DNA of 6,529 nt from Candidatus Omnitrophota bacterium (GTDB taxonomy: Bacteria > Omnitrophota > Gorgyraeia > Duberdicusellales > 4484-171): assembly GCA_030601015.1 (NCBI GenBank), contig JAUVUO010000074.1, positions 1-6,529 on the forward strand. The letters run 5' to 3'. Made by a program: the position numbers and the translations under genes. Shown here piece after piece: positions 1 to 6,293 of this stretch. Position 1 is the first letter of the stretch. Every line of letters begins with the position of its first letter. Below the pieces are notes generated by a model, which was given only the letters and a program-made list of their open reading frames with translations, did not search any database and had not been told where the DNA came from.

Positions 1-496
1 CTAAAAAAAGTTTGTTTTTTAAATAAAATATAAATCCGAAAAGTATAAAGAAAGTAACCATTAAATCGGAGCGGCTGCTTATATAAGTAACAGCCTCGGT
101 ATTCAAAGGGTGAACAACAAATAAAAGAGCTATTAGCAACCTCAAAATTGGTGAAATATTGTTTTTAAAATATTTCAATAGATAAAAAAGTAAACATGAG
201 TTTAGAAAATGAAATAATAAATTGATTATATGATAACCTGAAGGGTTAAGTTTCCCGTGTAAATAATTAAAGGTAAAGGTTATCATTAAAAGAGGCCGGC
301 ACATTCCTTTGGAAATATAACTGCTGACAAATCCGGTGAAGAATTTAGATATATATTTAACATTGGTTATAAAAAGATTTTCTACAATCATATGATTATC
401 ATCAAAAATAAAGGGGGTATTCATAGAGTTTGAGTACACAAGAAAACAAATAATCGCCAATAAAAATATAGATATCAAATTAGTTAAATTTTTCAT
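1..496 (-). CDS. TMTC-like multi-pass membrane glycosyltransferase, paralogue of the next gene; N-terminal 165 residues, cut by the window edge
   Basis: Reading the minus strand from the ATG at 496-494 gives an unbroken frame of 165 residues to the left edge, so the gene is partial and the rest lies outside. By eye it is about 60% identical to the N-terminus of the gene upstream of it. Shared motifs are FDDNHMI (Asp32-Asp33, probable catalytic loop of a GT-C type enzyme), KGMCRPLLM (64-71 region), GYHIIN (88-92 region) and a run around HPLNTEAVTYISSRSDLM (129-146) that is identical in both copies. Residues 7-22 form a first membrane segment and further hydrophobic helices follow. Its ATG shares a base with the upstream stop codon (TAATG), with a weak AGAAG about 8 bases before it, so translation is probably coupled. 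The family resemblance is from motifs; substrate is unknown. The C-terminal TPR region expected from the paralogue cannot be seen here. Confidence 0.88.
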   Translation of the reverse strand, partial: MKNLTNLISIFLLAIICFLVYSNSMNTPFIFDDNHMIVENLFITNVKYISKFFTGFVSSYISKGMCRPLLMITFTFNYLHGKLNPSGYHIINLLFHFLNSCLLFYLLKYFKNNISPILRLLIALLFVVHPLNTEAVTYISSRSDLMVTFFILFGFIFYLKNKLFL

Positions 497-2466
497 TATT
501 TATCTTCTAATAATTGTAAAAAATTTTCATTTACTTTGTATCCTAAAGAAATAGCTATTTTAGCATGTTTTCTTGATAAATCCCATTTAGGAGGTACGCT
601 TGAAGCATAAGCTATAGATAAGTCATTATGCGCTTCAGATAAATCCGGCTGTAATCTTACAGCTTTGTTCAGTTCAGCGATAGCATTGCCGTCTCCGATT
701 ATAGCGTAAATAGATCCTAATAAGTAATGGGAATAAGCATAGTTCGGTTTTAAAGAAATTGCTTTTTGATAAAAACTAATCGCTGTTTTAAGCTGATTTT
801 TTTTTTCATATACCTTTGCTGTTCCGAAATAGCCTAGAAAATTGTCAGGATCAATCTTAATGGTTTTGTTAAAGTATTTTTTTGCTGTAACCAAATTTCC
901 GGCATTGAAATTTATTAGACCTAAAGAATAATAAGATTCTAAAGAAGAAAAATTTTGGTTTAATTCTTTCTTGAAATATTCTATTGCTTTTTTGTTATCT
1001 TTCAGCTTCATATATAAGACTCCAAAAGTTCTATAAAGATGATTAGGTGTAACTTCTTTGACTTTTTCAGCTTCTTTTAATTGGATTAGAGCTTTTTTGT
1101 ATTCTTTTCTGCCAATATAGATATTAGCTAAAACTATTCTTGCTTTTAGAATATTTTCTATCTTCCCCTTTAATTTAATCTGGGGAGGTAACGCGTTTTC
1201 AGCTTCTAAAAATTTTTTTTGGTTTAGATATTCCGAAGCTATGAAAATTTTAATAGCTAAAGAGTGAGGGTTTCTGTGTTCTGATATTTTCCAGAACTTT
1301 AAGGGGTCATTATATTCATAATTACGTAAAGATGTAAGACAAGAAAATATGAGGATTAAACAGATGCTAATAGAAATAAAAGTTTTCTGACGATTTTCGC
1401 AGAAATCCAATAATATAATGGTTAGGATAATGTATATGCCTATGCCGGGGAGGTAAAAATGATGTTCGCATGCGACGTAATGCAGACGAGCGTAAAATTT
1501 AGGTAAAAGACAAATAAGATACCAGCTTATACCTAAACTTATTATAGGATGGGTTTTTTTAAATTTAAATACAAGCCCTATTAAAATTAGCACGCCTAAT
1601 CCGGATATAAGTAATATCGGATTAACTAAAGATATAGGTTCAGGGAAATGCCGTATTAAGTTTAAATTGAAGGGGAAAATAAATAATTTAAGGTATTGAA
1701 AAGTCATGTTTGATTGAATAAGTATATTTTCAGGGAAAGAACGTAATACCCGGGTATTTGCGGAAGAAAACAAAGTTGTTTTATAAAAAATGTATAAGGA
1801 AGTTATTACAACGAAAGAGACAATGAAATACAAGTTCTTATTAAGCCGGGGGTTAAAACCTCTTAGGGAAGATTTTTTGTTAATAAAATTATACCCTAAG
1901 ATTAGTAACGGCAGACAGAGAGCGGTTTCTTTTGTTAATAAGGCAAGTACATACATTAATAGAACTGGCAAGAATTTTTTTTTTAAATATAAGATAAACC
2001 CGAAAAGTATAAAGCCGGTAACCATTAAATCAGAACGGCTGCTTATATATGTAACTGCTTCGGTATTTAAAGGGTGGACAGCAAACAATAAAGTAACAGA
2101 AAATAGTAGTTTTTGAGGAGTATTATGTTTTAGTAATTTTAGTAGACAGAAAAGTAAAGTGGAATTTAAAAAGTGTATTATTATGTTTATAATGTGATAA
2201 CCTAAAGGATTAAGGCCGCTATTAAAATAATTGAAACTAAAGGTTAACATCAAAAGAGGCCGGCACATTCCTTTAGGAATAGGATAATTTGTAACATATC
2301 CTTTTAAAAAATGTATAAAATATTGAGAGTCTTTTATAAGGACATTTTTTGTAATCATGTGGTTATCGTCAAGAACGAAGGGGGCTTTAATAGATGTAAG
2401 GTAAACAATAAAAGTAAGGCCTGCAAGCGCGAGCAAAAATAAAACTTCTTTTTTTTTTGAATTCAT
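496..2466 (-). CDS. Multi-pass membrane protein with C-terminal TPR repeats, TMTC/DUF1736-like glycosyltransferase
   Basis: This 656-residue protein has two parts. Residues 1-380 contain about ten hydrophobic helices (first at 7-24, later ones near 90-110, 120-138, 147-190, 211-229, 283-322, 341-380). Residues about 440-620 hold four to five TPR repeats (for example AIEYFKKEL near 494, AKKYFNKTIKIDPDN near 528, AISFYQKAISLKPN near 562, AIAELNKAVRLQPD near 595). The membrane part carries signatures of the TMTC-type GT-C family: DDNH at 33-36 after the first helix, CRPL at 68-71, VHPLNTEAV at 130-138, TKE at 178-180, a DUF1736-like stretch around 249-275 ending in NLNLIRHFPE, and EHHFYLP at 334-340. 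Eukaryotic TMTC proteins transfer mannose to proteins from a lipid-phosphate donor; the bacterial substrate is unknown, so O-glycosylation at the outer membrane face is an inference. It heads a tandem pair with the partial gene downstream. No Shine-Dalgarno precedes the ATG, but a -10 element lies seven bases before it. Confidence 0.9.
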   Translation of the reverse strand: MNSKKKEVLFLLALAGLTFIVYLTSIKAPFVLDDNHMITKNVLIKDSQYFIHFLKGYVTNYPIPKGMCRPLLMLTFSFNYFNSGLNPLGYHIINIIIHFLNSTLLFCLLKLLKHNTPQKLLFSVTLLFAVHPLNTEAVTYISSRSDLMVTGFILFGFILYLKKKFLPVLLMYVLALLTKETALCLPLLILGYNFINKKSSLRGFNPRLNKNLYFIVSFVVITSLYIFYKTTLFSSANTRVLRSFPENILIQSNMTFQYLKLFIFPFNLNLIRHFPEPISLVNPILLISGLGVLILIGLVFKFKKTHPIISLGISWYLICLLPKFYARLHYVACEHHFYLPGIGIYIILTIILLDFCENRQKTFISISICLILIFSCLTSLRNYEYNDPLKFWKISEHRNPHSLAIKIFIASEYLNQKKFLEAENALPPQIKLKGKIENILKARIVLANIYIGRKEYKKALIQLKEAEKVKEVTPNHLYRTFGVLYMKLKDNKKAIEYFKKELNQNFSSLESYYSLGLINFNAGNLVTAKKYFNKTIKIDPDNFLGYFGTAKVYEKKNQLKTAISFYQKAISLKPNYAYSHYLLGSIYAIIGDGNAIAELNKAVRLQPDLSEAHNDLSIAYASSVPPKWDLSRKHAKIAISLGYKVNENFLQLLEDK

Positions 2467-2473
2467 AACTGAA

Positions 2474-2482
2474 ATTATATCA
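2474..2482 (-). promoter_or_regulatory. Extended -10 promoter, probably producing a leaderless mRNA
   Basis: On the minus strand the sequence reads TGATATAAT, a perfect TATAAT with an upstream TG, followed by only seven bases (TTCAGTT) before the ATG at 2466-2464. With usual spacing, transcription would start within one or two bases of the ATG, leaving no room for a ribosome binding site. The -35 region is weak (ACCTAA at 17-base spacing), which an extended -10 can compensate. This also supports the annotated start. Confidence 0.55.
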
Positions 2483-2563
2483 TAAATAGATATTGTTTAG
2501 GTTATTTTTTGTCGGAATAATATTTATTTAAAAAATATAGAAGGAATAAAAATATTGATAATC

Positions 2564-2588
2564 AAAAAAAACCGGGCAGGAACCGGTT
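2564..2588 (-). terminator. Rho-independent terminator-like hairpin on the minus strand, in the divergent spacer
   Basis: The arms AACCGG (2570-2575) and CCGGTT (2583-2588) form a six-pair stem with a seven-base loop. On the plus strand a run of eight A precedes it, so a minus-strand transcript would show the stem followed by a U-tract, the classic order. No minus-strand gene lies just upstream (the next gene to the right is on the plus strand), so it may stop antisense or stray transcription before the left promoter. Function is inferred from shape only. Confidence 0.45.
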
Positions 2589-2607
2589 GAAAATAAAAAT
2601 TATTTAT

Positions 2608-2636
2608 TTTTTAAGCTAGTTGTGGTAAAGTATACT
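2608..2636 (+). promoter_or_regulatory. Candidate promoter for the PAC2 gene
   Basis: TATACT at 2631-2636 is a good -10 match. Seventeen bases upstream is only TTTTTA (2608-2613), a weak -35. The predicted start of transcription, near 2643, gives a leader of about 26 bases before the ATG at 2669. That leader is AT-rich with no convincing Shine-Dalgarno. Confidence 0.4.
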
Positions 2637-2668
2637 TAATAAATCAAGAACATAAAAATATTTTATAA

Positions 2669-3640
2669 ATGATTAAAGAAATAGCATCGCCAAAATTAAA
2701 AAATCCGGTTTTTATAGCTGCTTGGCCAGGAATGGGAGAAGTAGCTTATAGAAGCGCTTTGTTTTTAAGAGAGGTTTTAGGGTTCAAGTTGTTCGCTAAG
2801 CTTGAGTCTCACCAGCTTTTTAAGCCTGCGGCTGTTTCGGTTGAGAAAGGAATAATCAGCATCCCGGCTGTACCCGCGGGATTTTTTTATTATTACAAAG
2901 GTAAAAATTCCAATGATATTATACTTTTCCTAGGAGAAGCACAACCGCCTTTAGAATACGCGGAGCTTCTTTCATTAGCAATTATAAATTTTATTAAAAA
3001 ATATAAGGTTAAGCAAATTTTTACTTTTGCGGCTAAACCGGAAGCCATTGATCACAAGGGCAAGTCTAAAGCCTGGATAGCTGCAACGCATAATGAATTG
3101 TTAAAAACATTTGAGAAGCTTGGATTAAAAATTTTAAAAGAGGGGCAAATCAGCGGCCTTAACGGAATTATTATAGGTATTGCCAAAAAGAAAGGAATAA
3201 AAGGGGCTTGTATTTTAGCAGAAATTCCTTTTTATACTGTTCAGATAGAAAATCCTAAGGCAACGGGTATTATTTTAGGAATAATCAGCAAATATCTTAA
3301 ATTAAATCTAGATATTTCATCTATAGTTAAGAGATGTAAATTTATAGAAGAAGAAATTGATAAATTGATTACGTATCTTAAAGGTGACACATCTTTATCA
3401 ATGCCGACACCTTTGAATGATGAAGATATTGATAAAATAAAGAAAGATTTAGCTGCTTATACAAAATTACCGCGTTCCGCGCGTAATAAAATTGAAGGTC
3501 TTTTTAAAGAGGCGAAACAAGATATAACAATAGCAAATAAATTAAAAAGCGAATTGGATCAATGGAATGTTTATAAAGAGTACGAAGACAAATTCTTAGA
3601 TCTTTTTAGAAAAAAAGGTAAGGGGAAACAAACTCAATAA
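2669..3640 (+). CDS. PAC2 family protein (COG2047-like) with a C-terminal helical extension
   Basis: The 323-residue product matches the PAC2 (proteasome assembly chaperone 2 / DUF75) fold family. An N-terminal AAWPGMGEVA (17-26) corresponds to the usual GWPGMG turn, followed by GEAQPP (89-94), a GLNGIIIGIA stretch (163-172) and ACILAEIPFY (180-189) with the family's glycine and proline pattern. The core ends near residue 215. Residues about 220-235 and 250-320 are charged, helical and coiled-coil-like, rich in Lys, Glu and Asp, ending in a basic tail (RKKGKGKQTQ). Archaeal and eukaryotic relatives assist proteasome assembly; bacterial members have no agreed role, and no proteasome gene is in view. 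It appears to be a single-gene unit with its own candidate promoter and a terminator 30-50 bases after the stop. The start is the first ATG in frame that keeps the whole conserved strand; no Shine-Dalgarno supports it. Confidence 0.85.
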   Translation: MIKEIASPKLKNPVFIAAWPGMGEVAYRSALFLREVLGFKLFAKLESHQLFKPAAVSVEKGIISIPAVPAGFFYYYKGKNSNDIILFLGEAQPPLEYAELLSLAIINFIKKYKVKQIFTFAAKPEAIDHKGKSKAWIAATHNELLKTFEKLGLKILKEGQISGLNGIIIGIAKKKGIKGACILAEIPFYTVQIENPKATGIILGIISKYLKLNLDISSIVKRCKFIEEEIDKLITYLKGDTSLSMPTPLNDEDIDKIKKDLAAYTKLPRSARNKIEGLFKEAKQDITIANKLKSELDQWNVYKEYEDKFLDLFRKKGKGKQTQ

Positions 3641-3816
3641 AACAGTTAGAGAACAGTATTTTTTTAATGAATTAATCTTTCTTGAAAGATTTTTTAGTTT
3701 AGGATATCAAATCCTAAACAGCTTGCCTTTATTTATTAAAACTTCCGATTAGTCGTAGTCCCTATTCTTTTAAGAATGTAAATGTAATAACAGTTTTAAA
3801 TGAGAACTGAATTAGT
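3641..3816. other. Intergenic spacer, 176 bases, with palindromes
   Basis: This spacer separates the PAC2 gene from the nnrE operon. After the terminator at 3674-3695 there is a perfect nine-pair stem GTTTAGGAT/ATCCTAAAC (3697-3719, loop ATCAA) with no U-tract, so it is more likely an operator-like palindrome or mRNA structure than a second terminator. A weaker stem (3791-3809, CAGTTTT against GAGAACTG with one G-U pair) ends seven bases before the ATG at 3817 and could hide the start. No clear -35/-10 pair or known riboswitch is recognised. Confidence 0.5.
3674..3695 (+). terminator. Rho-independent terminator after the PAC2 gene
   Basis: AATCTTT (3674-3680), loop CTTG and AAAGATT (3685-3691) give a seven-pair stem followed directly by four more T. 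The stem is AT-rich but perfect, and it lies 34 bases after the stop codon, as expected for the end of a one-gene transcript. Confidence 0.6.
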
Positions 3817-4494
3817 ATGAATAAATATTGTTTTAGTGAAGAAATTTTATCTGTAGAAAAAATACGTATATTAGAACAAAAAGCAAAAGAATTAGGGTTT
3901 CAAGAACGGACTTTAATTGAAAATGCTTCATCCAGCCTTTTATCAATTATCGAGAGTTTTAGATTAGACAAAAATGTTTTGGTTATTGCGGGAAGAGGTA
4001 ATAATGGAGCAGATGTTTTAAGCTGCGCCCGTAAATTAGCGGCAAAAAAATATAAAGTTATAGTAGCAGTTTTAGAGGAAAAACCTTTGGGTAAGGAGGC
4101 ACTTTTTCAAAAAAAAGTGTTAGAAAAAATTAAAATACCCGTTTATTCTTTTAATGAAAGAAATATAAACGATATGAAAATATTTTTAAAAGATAAATGT
4201 TTTGTTCTTGAAGGGATTTTAGGCAGCGGTGTTAAAAATGAGGTGTCAGGATTTTTTAAAAAAGCAATTCAGTTAATCAATAATTCGGGTAAACCAGTAG
4301 TTTCTTGTGATATCCCCAGCGGGCTACATCCGGATAAAGGAATTGTTTTAGGGAAAGCAGTAAAAGCTGATTATACGGTTAGCTTTATTGCTTATAAAAG
4401 AGGGTTTTTTATAAATCAAGGGCCTAATTATACAGGAAAGATTGTTATTGCGGATATTGGTATATCAAAGGAAGCTCTTTCCGAGGTAATTTGA
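3817..4494 (+). CDS. nnrE: NAD(P)H-hydrate epimerase, stand-alone YjeF_N domain
   Basis: The 225-residue product is a single YjeF N-terminal domain. It interconverts R and S forms of NAD(P)HX, the damaged hydrated cofactor, so that a dehydratase can restore NAD(P)H in the cytoplasm. Visible motifs are LIENAS (33-38, usual LMENAG), AGRGNNGAD (58-66, nucleotide/cation loop), LEGILGSGV (131-139) and SCDIPSGLHPDKG (163-175, with the probable catalytic Asp165). Position 132 is Glu where most relatives have Asp in the (V)DALLGTG loop, a conservative change. The ADP/ATP-dependent dehydratase domain (NnrD) often fused behind it is absent, so that partner must be encoded elsewhere if present. Its TGA stop is one base before the next gene's ATG, so the two are surely co-transcribed. 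The start is preceded by only a weak GAGAA at 3802; an in-frame later start would lose the first conserved helix. Confidence 0.88.
   Translation: MNKYCFSEEILSVEKIRILEQKAKELGFQERTLIENASSSLLSIIESFRLDKNVLVIAGRGNNGADVLSCARKLAAKKYKVIVAVLEEKPLGKEALFQKKVLEKIKIPVYSFNERNINDMKIFLKDKCFVLEGILGSGVKNEVSGFFKKAIQLINNSGKPVVSCDIPSGLHPDKGIVLGKAVKADYTVSFIAYKRGFFINQGPNYTGKIVIADIGISKEALSEVI
4483..4487 (+). promoter_or_regulatory. Shine-Dalgarno GAGGT for the UPF0280 gene, inside the nnrE 3' end
   Basis: GAGGT ends eight bases before the ATG at 4496 and overlaps the last codons of nnrE. It is the only clear Shine-Dalgarno site among the complete genes in this window, and it fixes the start codon. Its position makes translation of the second gene likely to depend on ribosomes finishing the first. 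Confidence 0.75.
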
Positions 4495-4495
4495 A

Positions 4496-5209
4496 ATGTA
4501 TGAAGAACGTTTCTATAGAGGACATGTTTTATCTAAGTTTAAATTAGAAGTTTCGTTTAATGAAAGCGATCTTCTAATATGCACTGATAAAAAAGTAGAT
4601 AAATGGGTTATTGAGCCCATTTTGGAGAAGTATTATTGTCAGATAAAAAAATATGTGAAGGAAAAACCTATTTTTATGAATTCTCTTTTTCCATTAGAAG
4701 ATGACGCGTCTGCCTCATCTATTGTAAAAAAAATGATGGAAAGTTCCCGCATATCCGGTATAGGCCCGTTTTCTTCAGTAGCCGGGGCTATTGCTTTTTA
4801 TGTTGGTAACGAAATGTCAGAGATTTGTGAAGAAATAGTAATAGAAAACGGAGGAGATATTTTTTTAAACATTAAGGAAGACAAACATTTAGGAATTTAT
4901 CTGGGAGAGAGATTCAAAATAAAAAATTTGGTATTGAAAATAAGGAAAAGAAATTATTCTTTTGGTATAGCATCATCTTCTTCAGTTATTGGCCATAGTC
5001 TGAATTTCGGCAACGCGGATTTAGTTACAGTTATTGCTAAAGATGTTATTATTGCTGACGGGCTTGCAACTTCTTTATCTAACAAAATCAAAATAGTAAA
5101 TGATGTGGAATTGGTGATAGAGGAAGCCAAAAATATTCCGGAACTAGAGGCCATTTTTATTGCCTTTGATAACAAAATATTTTTGTGGGGAGATTTAGAG
5201 ATTGATTAA
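4496..5209 (+). CDS. UPF0280 family protein (COG2122, ApbE-like)
   Basis: The 237-residue product has the full pattern of UPF0280, a family distantly related to the FMN transferase ApbE. It shows an N-terminal RFYRGH (5-10), DLLI (25-28), GPFSSVAGAIAFYVG (90-104), IENGGDIFL (116-124), GIYLGE (133-138), GIASSSSVIGHSLNFGNAD (157-175), and IIADGLATSLSNKI (185-198). The GHSL.FG.AD.VTV and ADG.AT segments correspond to the ApbE active-site region. Length is normal and nothing looks damaged; the only variation is a Ser-rich ASSSS where TSSG is usual. COG2122 members have been linked, as I recall, to sulfide assimilation into homocysteine in methanogens; whether flavin transfer occurs is not shown here. 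It is the second gene of an operon with nnrE, suggesting a joint role in redox-cofactor upkeep, which is inference. Confidence 0.88.
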   Translation: MYEERFYRGHVLSKFKLEVSFNESDLLICTDKKVDKWVIEPILEKYYCQIKKYVKEKPIFMNSLFPLEDDASASSIVKKMMESSRISGIGPFSSVAGAIAFYVGNEMSEICEEIVIENGGDIFLNIKEDKHLGIYLGERFKIKNLVLKIRKRNYSFGIASSSSVIGHSLNFGNADLVTVIAKDVIIADGLATSLSNKIKIVNDVELVIEEAKNIPELEAIFIAFDNKIFLWGDLEID

Positions 5210-5210
5210 G

Positions 5211-5330
5211 GAACTACCCCGCGGCAAGCTGTCCGGGGCAACATCTTCTCAGCAGGCTGAGCCAAGACTTTTCAAATCCTTTTGGCCTCTCAGGGCCGAT
5301 TCGGCTGTAAATTTTTCCTTCGAAAAAGAT
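5211..5330. repeat. GC-rich, hairpin-dense non-coding block, candidate dispersed repeat or structured RNA
   Basis: Immediately after the UPF0280 stop, 56 of the 100 bases at 5211-5310 are G or C, far above the AT-rich surroundings. Successive stems are visible: CCCCG/CGGGG at 5217-5238 (continuing GGCA/TGTC past a bulged C), CTCAGC/GCTGAG at 5248-5261, GGCC/GGCC at 5284-5297 or, alternatively, GCCG/CGGC at 5295-5305, and TTTTTC/GAAAAA at 5312-5327. No reading frame, start codon or known RNA motif is seen. The first stem resembles palindromic intergenic repeats of the CCCCG..CAAGC..CGGGG kind found in many bacteria. Some of it may also end the nnrE transcript, although no good U-tract follows any stem. 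Confidence 0.55.
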
Positions 5331-5439
5331 TAAGTCTTATTGATTAAATTAGTCGTGTTATTCAATAATAGTATGTACCAGATACGGAATATGAGTTTAT
5401 TATAAGATGATGGCACGGATGCAAAATACGACAAGTCTA
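5331..5439. other. Convergent spacer between UPF0280 and the MBL gene; mostly featureless
   Basis: This AT-rich remainder has no frame longer than about ten codons and no clear terminator for either converging gene. It contains one copy of an imperfect repeat (5401-5429) described separately. Confidence 0.5.
5401..5429 (+). repeat. Imperfect intergenic repeat, copy A
   Basis: This 29-base stretch begins TATAAGATG and ends TGCAAAATAC. It matches 6457-6482 in the same orientation once a three-base gap is allowed, with the central bases varying. It lies just beyond the stop codon of the MBL gene. Confidence 0.5.
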
Positions 5440-6204
5440 TCATAAATTTATTTCATCAAAATCCTCAACAAAAATTACCCTGTCTTTTAATTTCTTTAAT
5501 TCTTTTTTAACTTTGCTTTCTTCATCCTTGTTGATATATAAAAAATGAATTGGTATTAATTTAATATTGGGTTTATCTTTTAAATAGTCCGCGTGCTCTA
5601 GTGAACAGGTATGCATTTTGTATAATGATGGATGTTTTTCAAAGAATGATTTAGAAGCGGTGCAGTCGTGAATAATAAGATCAATATTTCCGGCGGATTT
5701 TAATATGGTCGGAGAAAAAGAAGTGTCTGAGCTATAAAAAAATGATTTTTTATTAGTAAAAACCTTTATCCCGAAAGATTCGCTGCAATGCAAATTTTTT
5801 ATAGCTTGAATTTTTAGCCCGGGGATTTCAATGAAAAAGGTTTTTTTATACACATTAAAATAATTTATTAAGGGATAGCAACTTTTATCTAAGTCAAATA
5901 GTTTTACTAATTTTTTTATTATTTTGACTGAAGGATTGTTAGAGAAAATATTTAAAATTTTATTTTGAAAGGCTTGAGTATGGATAAGTGAAATTATACC
6001 GTATAAATGGTCAGGGTGATGGTGGGTGATAATGATATTTTTAATTTTAGTGAAATCCAGCCCTAGTTGTAAAAATTTATAAGATACGGATCCCGGGCAA
6101 TCAATTAAAAAATATTTGTTTCGATGGGTTAATATAAAAGAGGTGTTATCTCTTGTTTTAGTTGGTATGCTTGAAGAAGTACCTAAAAAAGTAATTTTAG
6201 TCAT
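5440..6204 (-). CDS. MBL-fold metallo-hydrolase, RNase Z-like (ElaC/PhnP-type)
   Basis: The 254-residue protein begins TKITFLGTSSSIPT, the first strands of the RNase Z-like metallo-beta-lactamase group. The two-metal site is complete: THHHPDH (60-66, ligands His61, His63, Asp65, His66), His139, Asp160 in YSSDT, and His220 in IPIHF. LIIHDCT (176-182) and the MHTCSLEHAD stretch (197-206) also match the RNase Z layout. Between His139 and Asp160 there are only about 20 residues, whereas tRNA-processing RNase Z has about 70 there, holding the flexible exosite arm that grips tRNA. The arm is therefore missing, and the true substrate could be a cyclic phosphodiester, nucleotide or other RNA. It sits 89 bases downstream of a tRNA-Leu on the same strand. 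The ATG at 6204-6202 has no Shine-Dalgarno, but the conserved strand starts at residue 3, so an alternative start is unlikely. Confidence 0.87.
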   Translation of the reverse strand: MTKITFLGTSSSIPTKTRDNTSFILTHRNKYFLIDCPGSVSYKFLQLGLDFTKIKNIIITHHHPDHLYGIISLIHTQAFQNKILNIFSNNPSVKIIKKLVKLFDLDKSCYPLINYFNVYKKTFFIEIPGLKIQAIKNLHCSESFGIKVFTNKKSFFYSSDTSFSPTILKSAGNIDLIIHDCTASKSFFEKHPSLYKMHTCSLEHADYLKDKPNIKLIPIHFLYINKDEESKVKKELKKLKDRVIFVEDFDEINL

Positions 6205-6293
6205 AGTTAATTAATTTAAATTATTTTGATTGAATTTGTTAAAAGGCTGTTGTTTCATTAGAGCACCAGCGCCTGATTTCAATGGACAAAAAA

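Noticed and set aside
1..496. Pseudogene
   Set aside because: All 165 visible codons are open and every key motif is intact; only the window edge cuts it.
1790..2116. Open frame of 108 codons on the plus strand
   Set aside because: It lies wholly inside the minus-strand TPR gene, its product has no recognisable motif and is what the antisense of membrane helices would give.
2587..2592. TTGAAA as a -35 box for the PAC2 gene
   Set aside because: It overlaps the terminator-like stem and no acceptable -10 lies 16-18 bases downstream; the TATACT at 2631 is too far.
3697..3719. Second terminator after the PAC2 gene
   Set aside because: The stem is perfect but is followed by AGCTTGCC, not a T-run, so it was kept only as a palindrome.
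4954..5175. Open frame of 73 codons on the minus strand
   Set aside because: It is antisense to the conserved GHSL and ADG motifs of the UPF0280 gene, with no promoter or ribosome site.
5211..5330. Riboswitch or CRISPR array
   Set aside because: There is no repeat-spacer pattern, no known aptamer core that I recognise, and the block follows a gene and does not lead one on either strand.
6205..6293. Separate promoter for the MBL gene
   Set aside because: The spacer has several AT-rich hexamers but none with a matching -35; read-through from the tRNA promoter is as likely.
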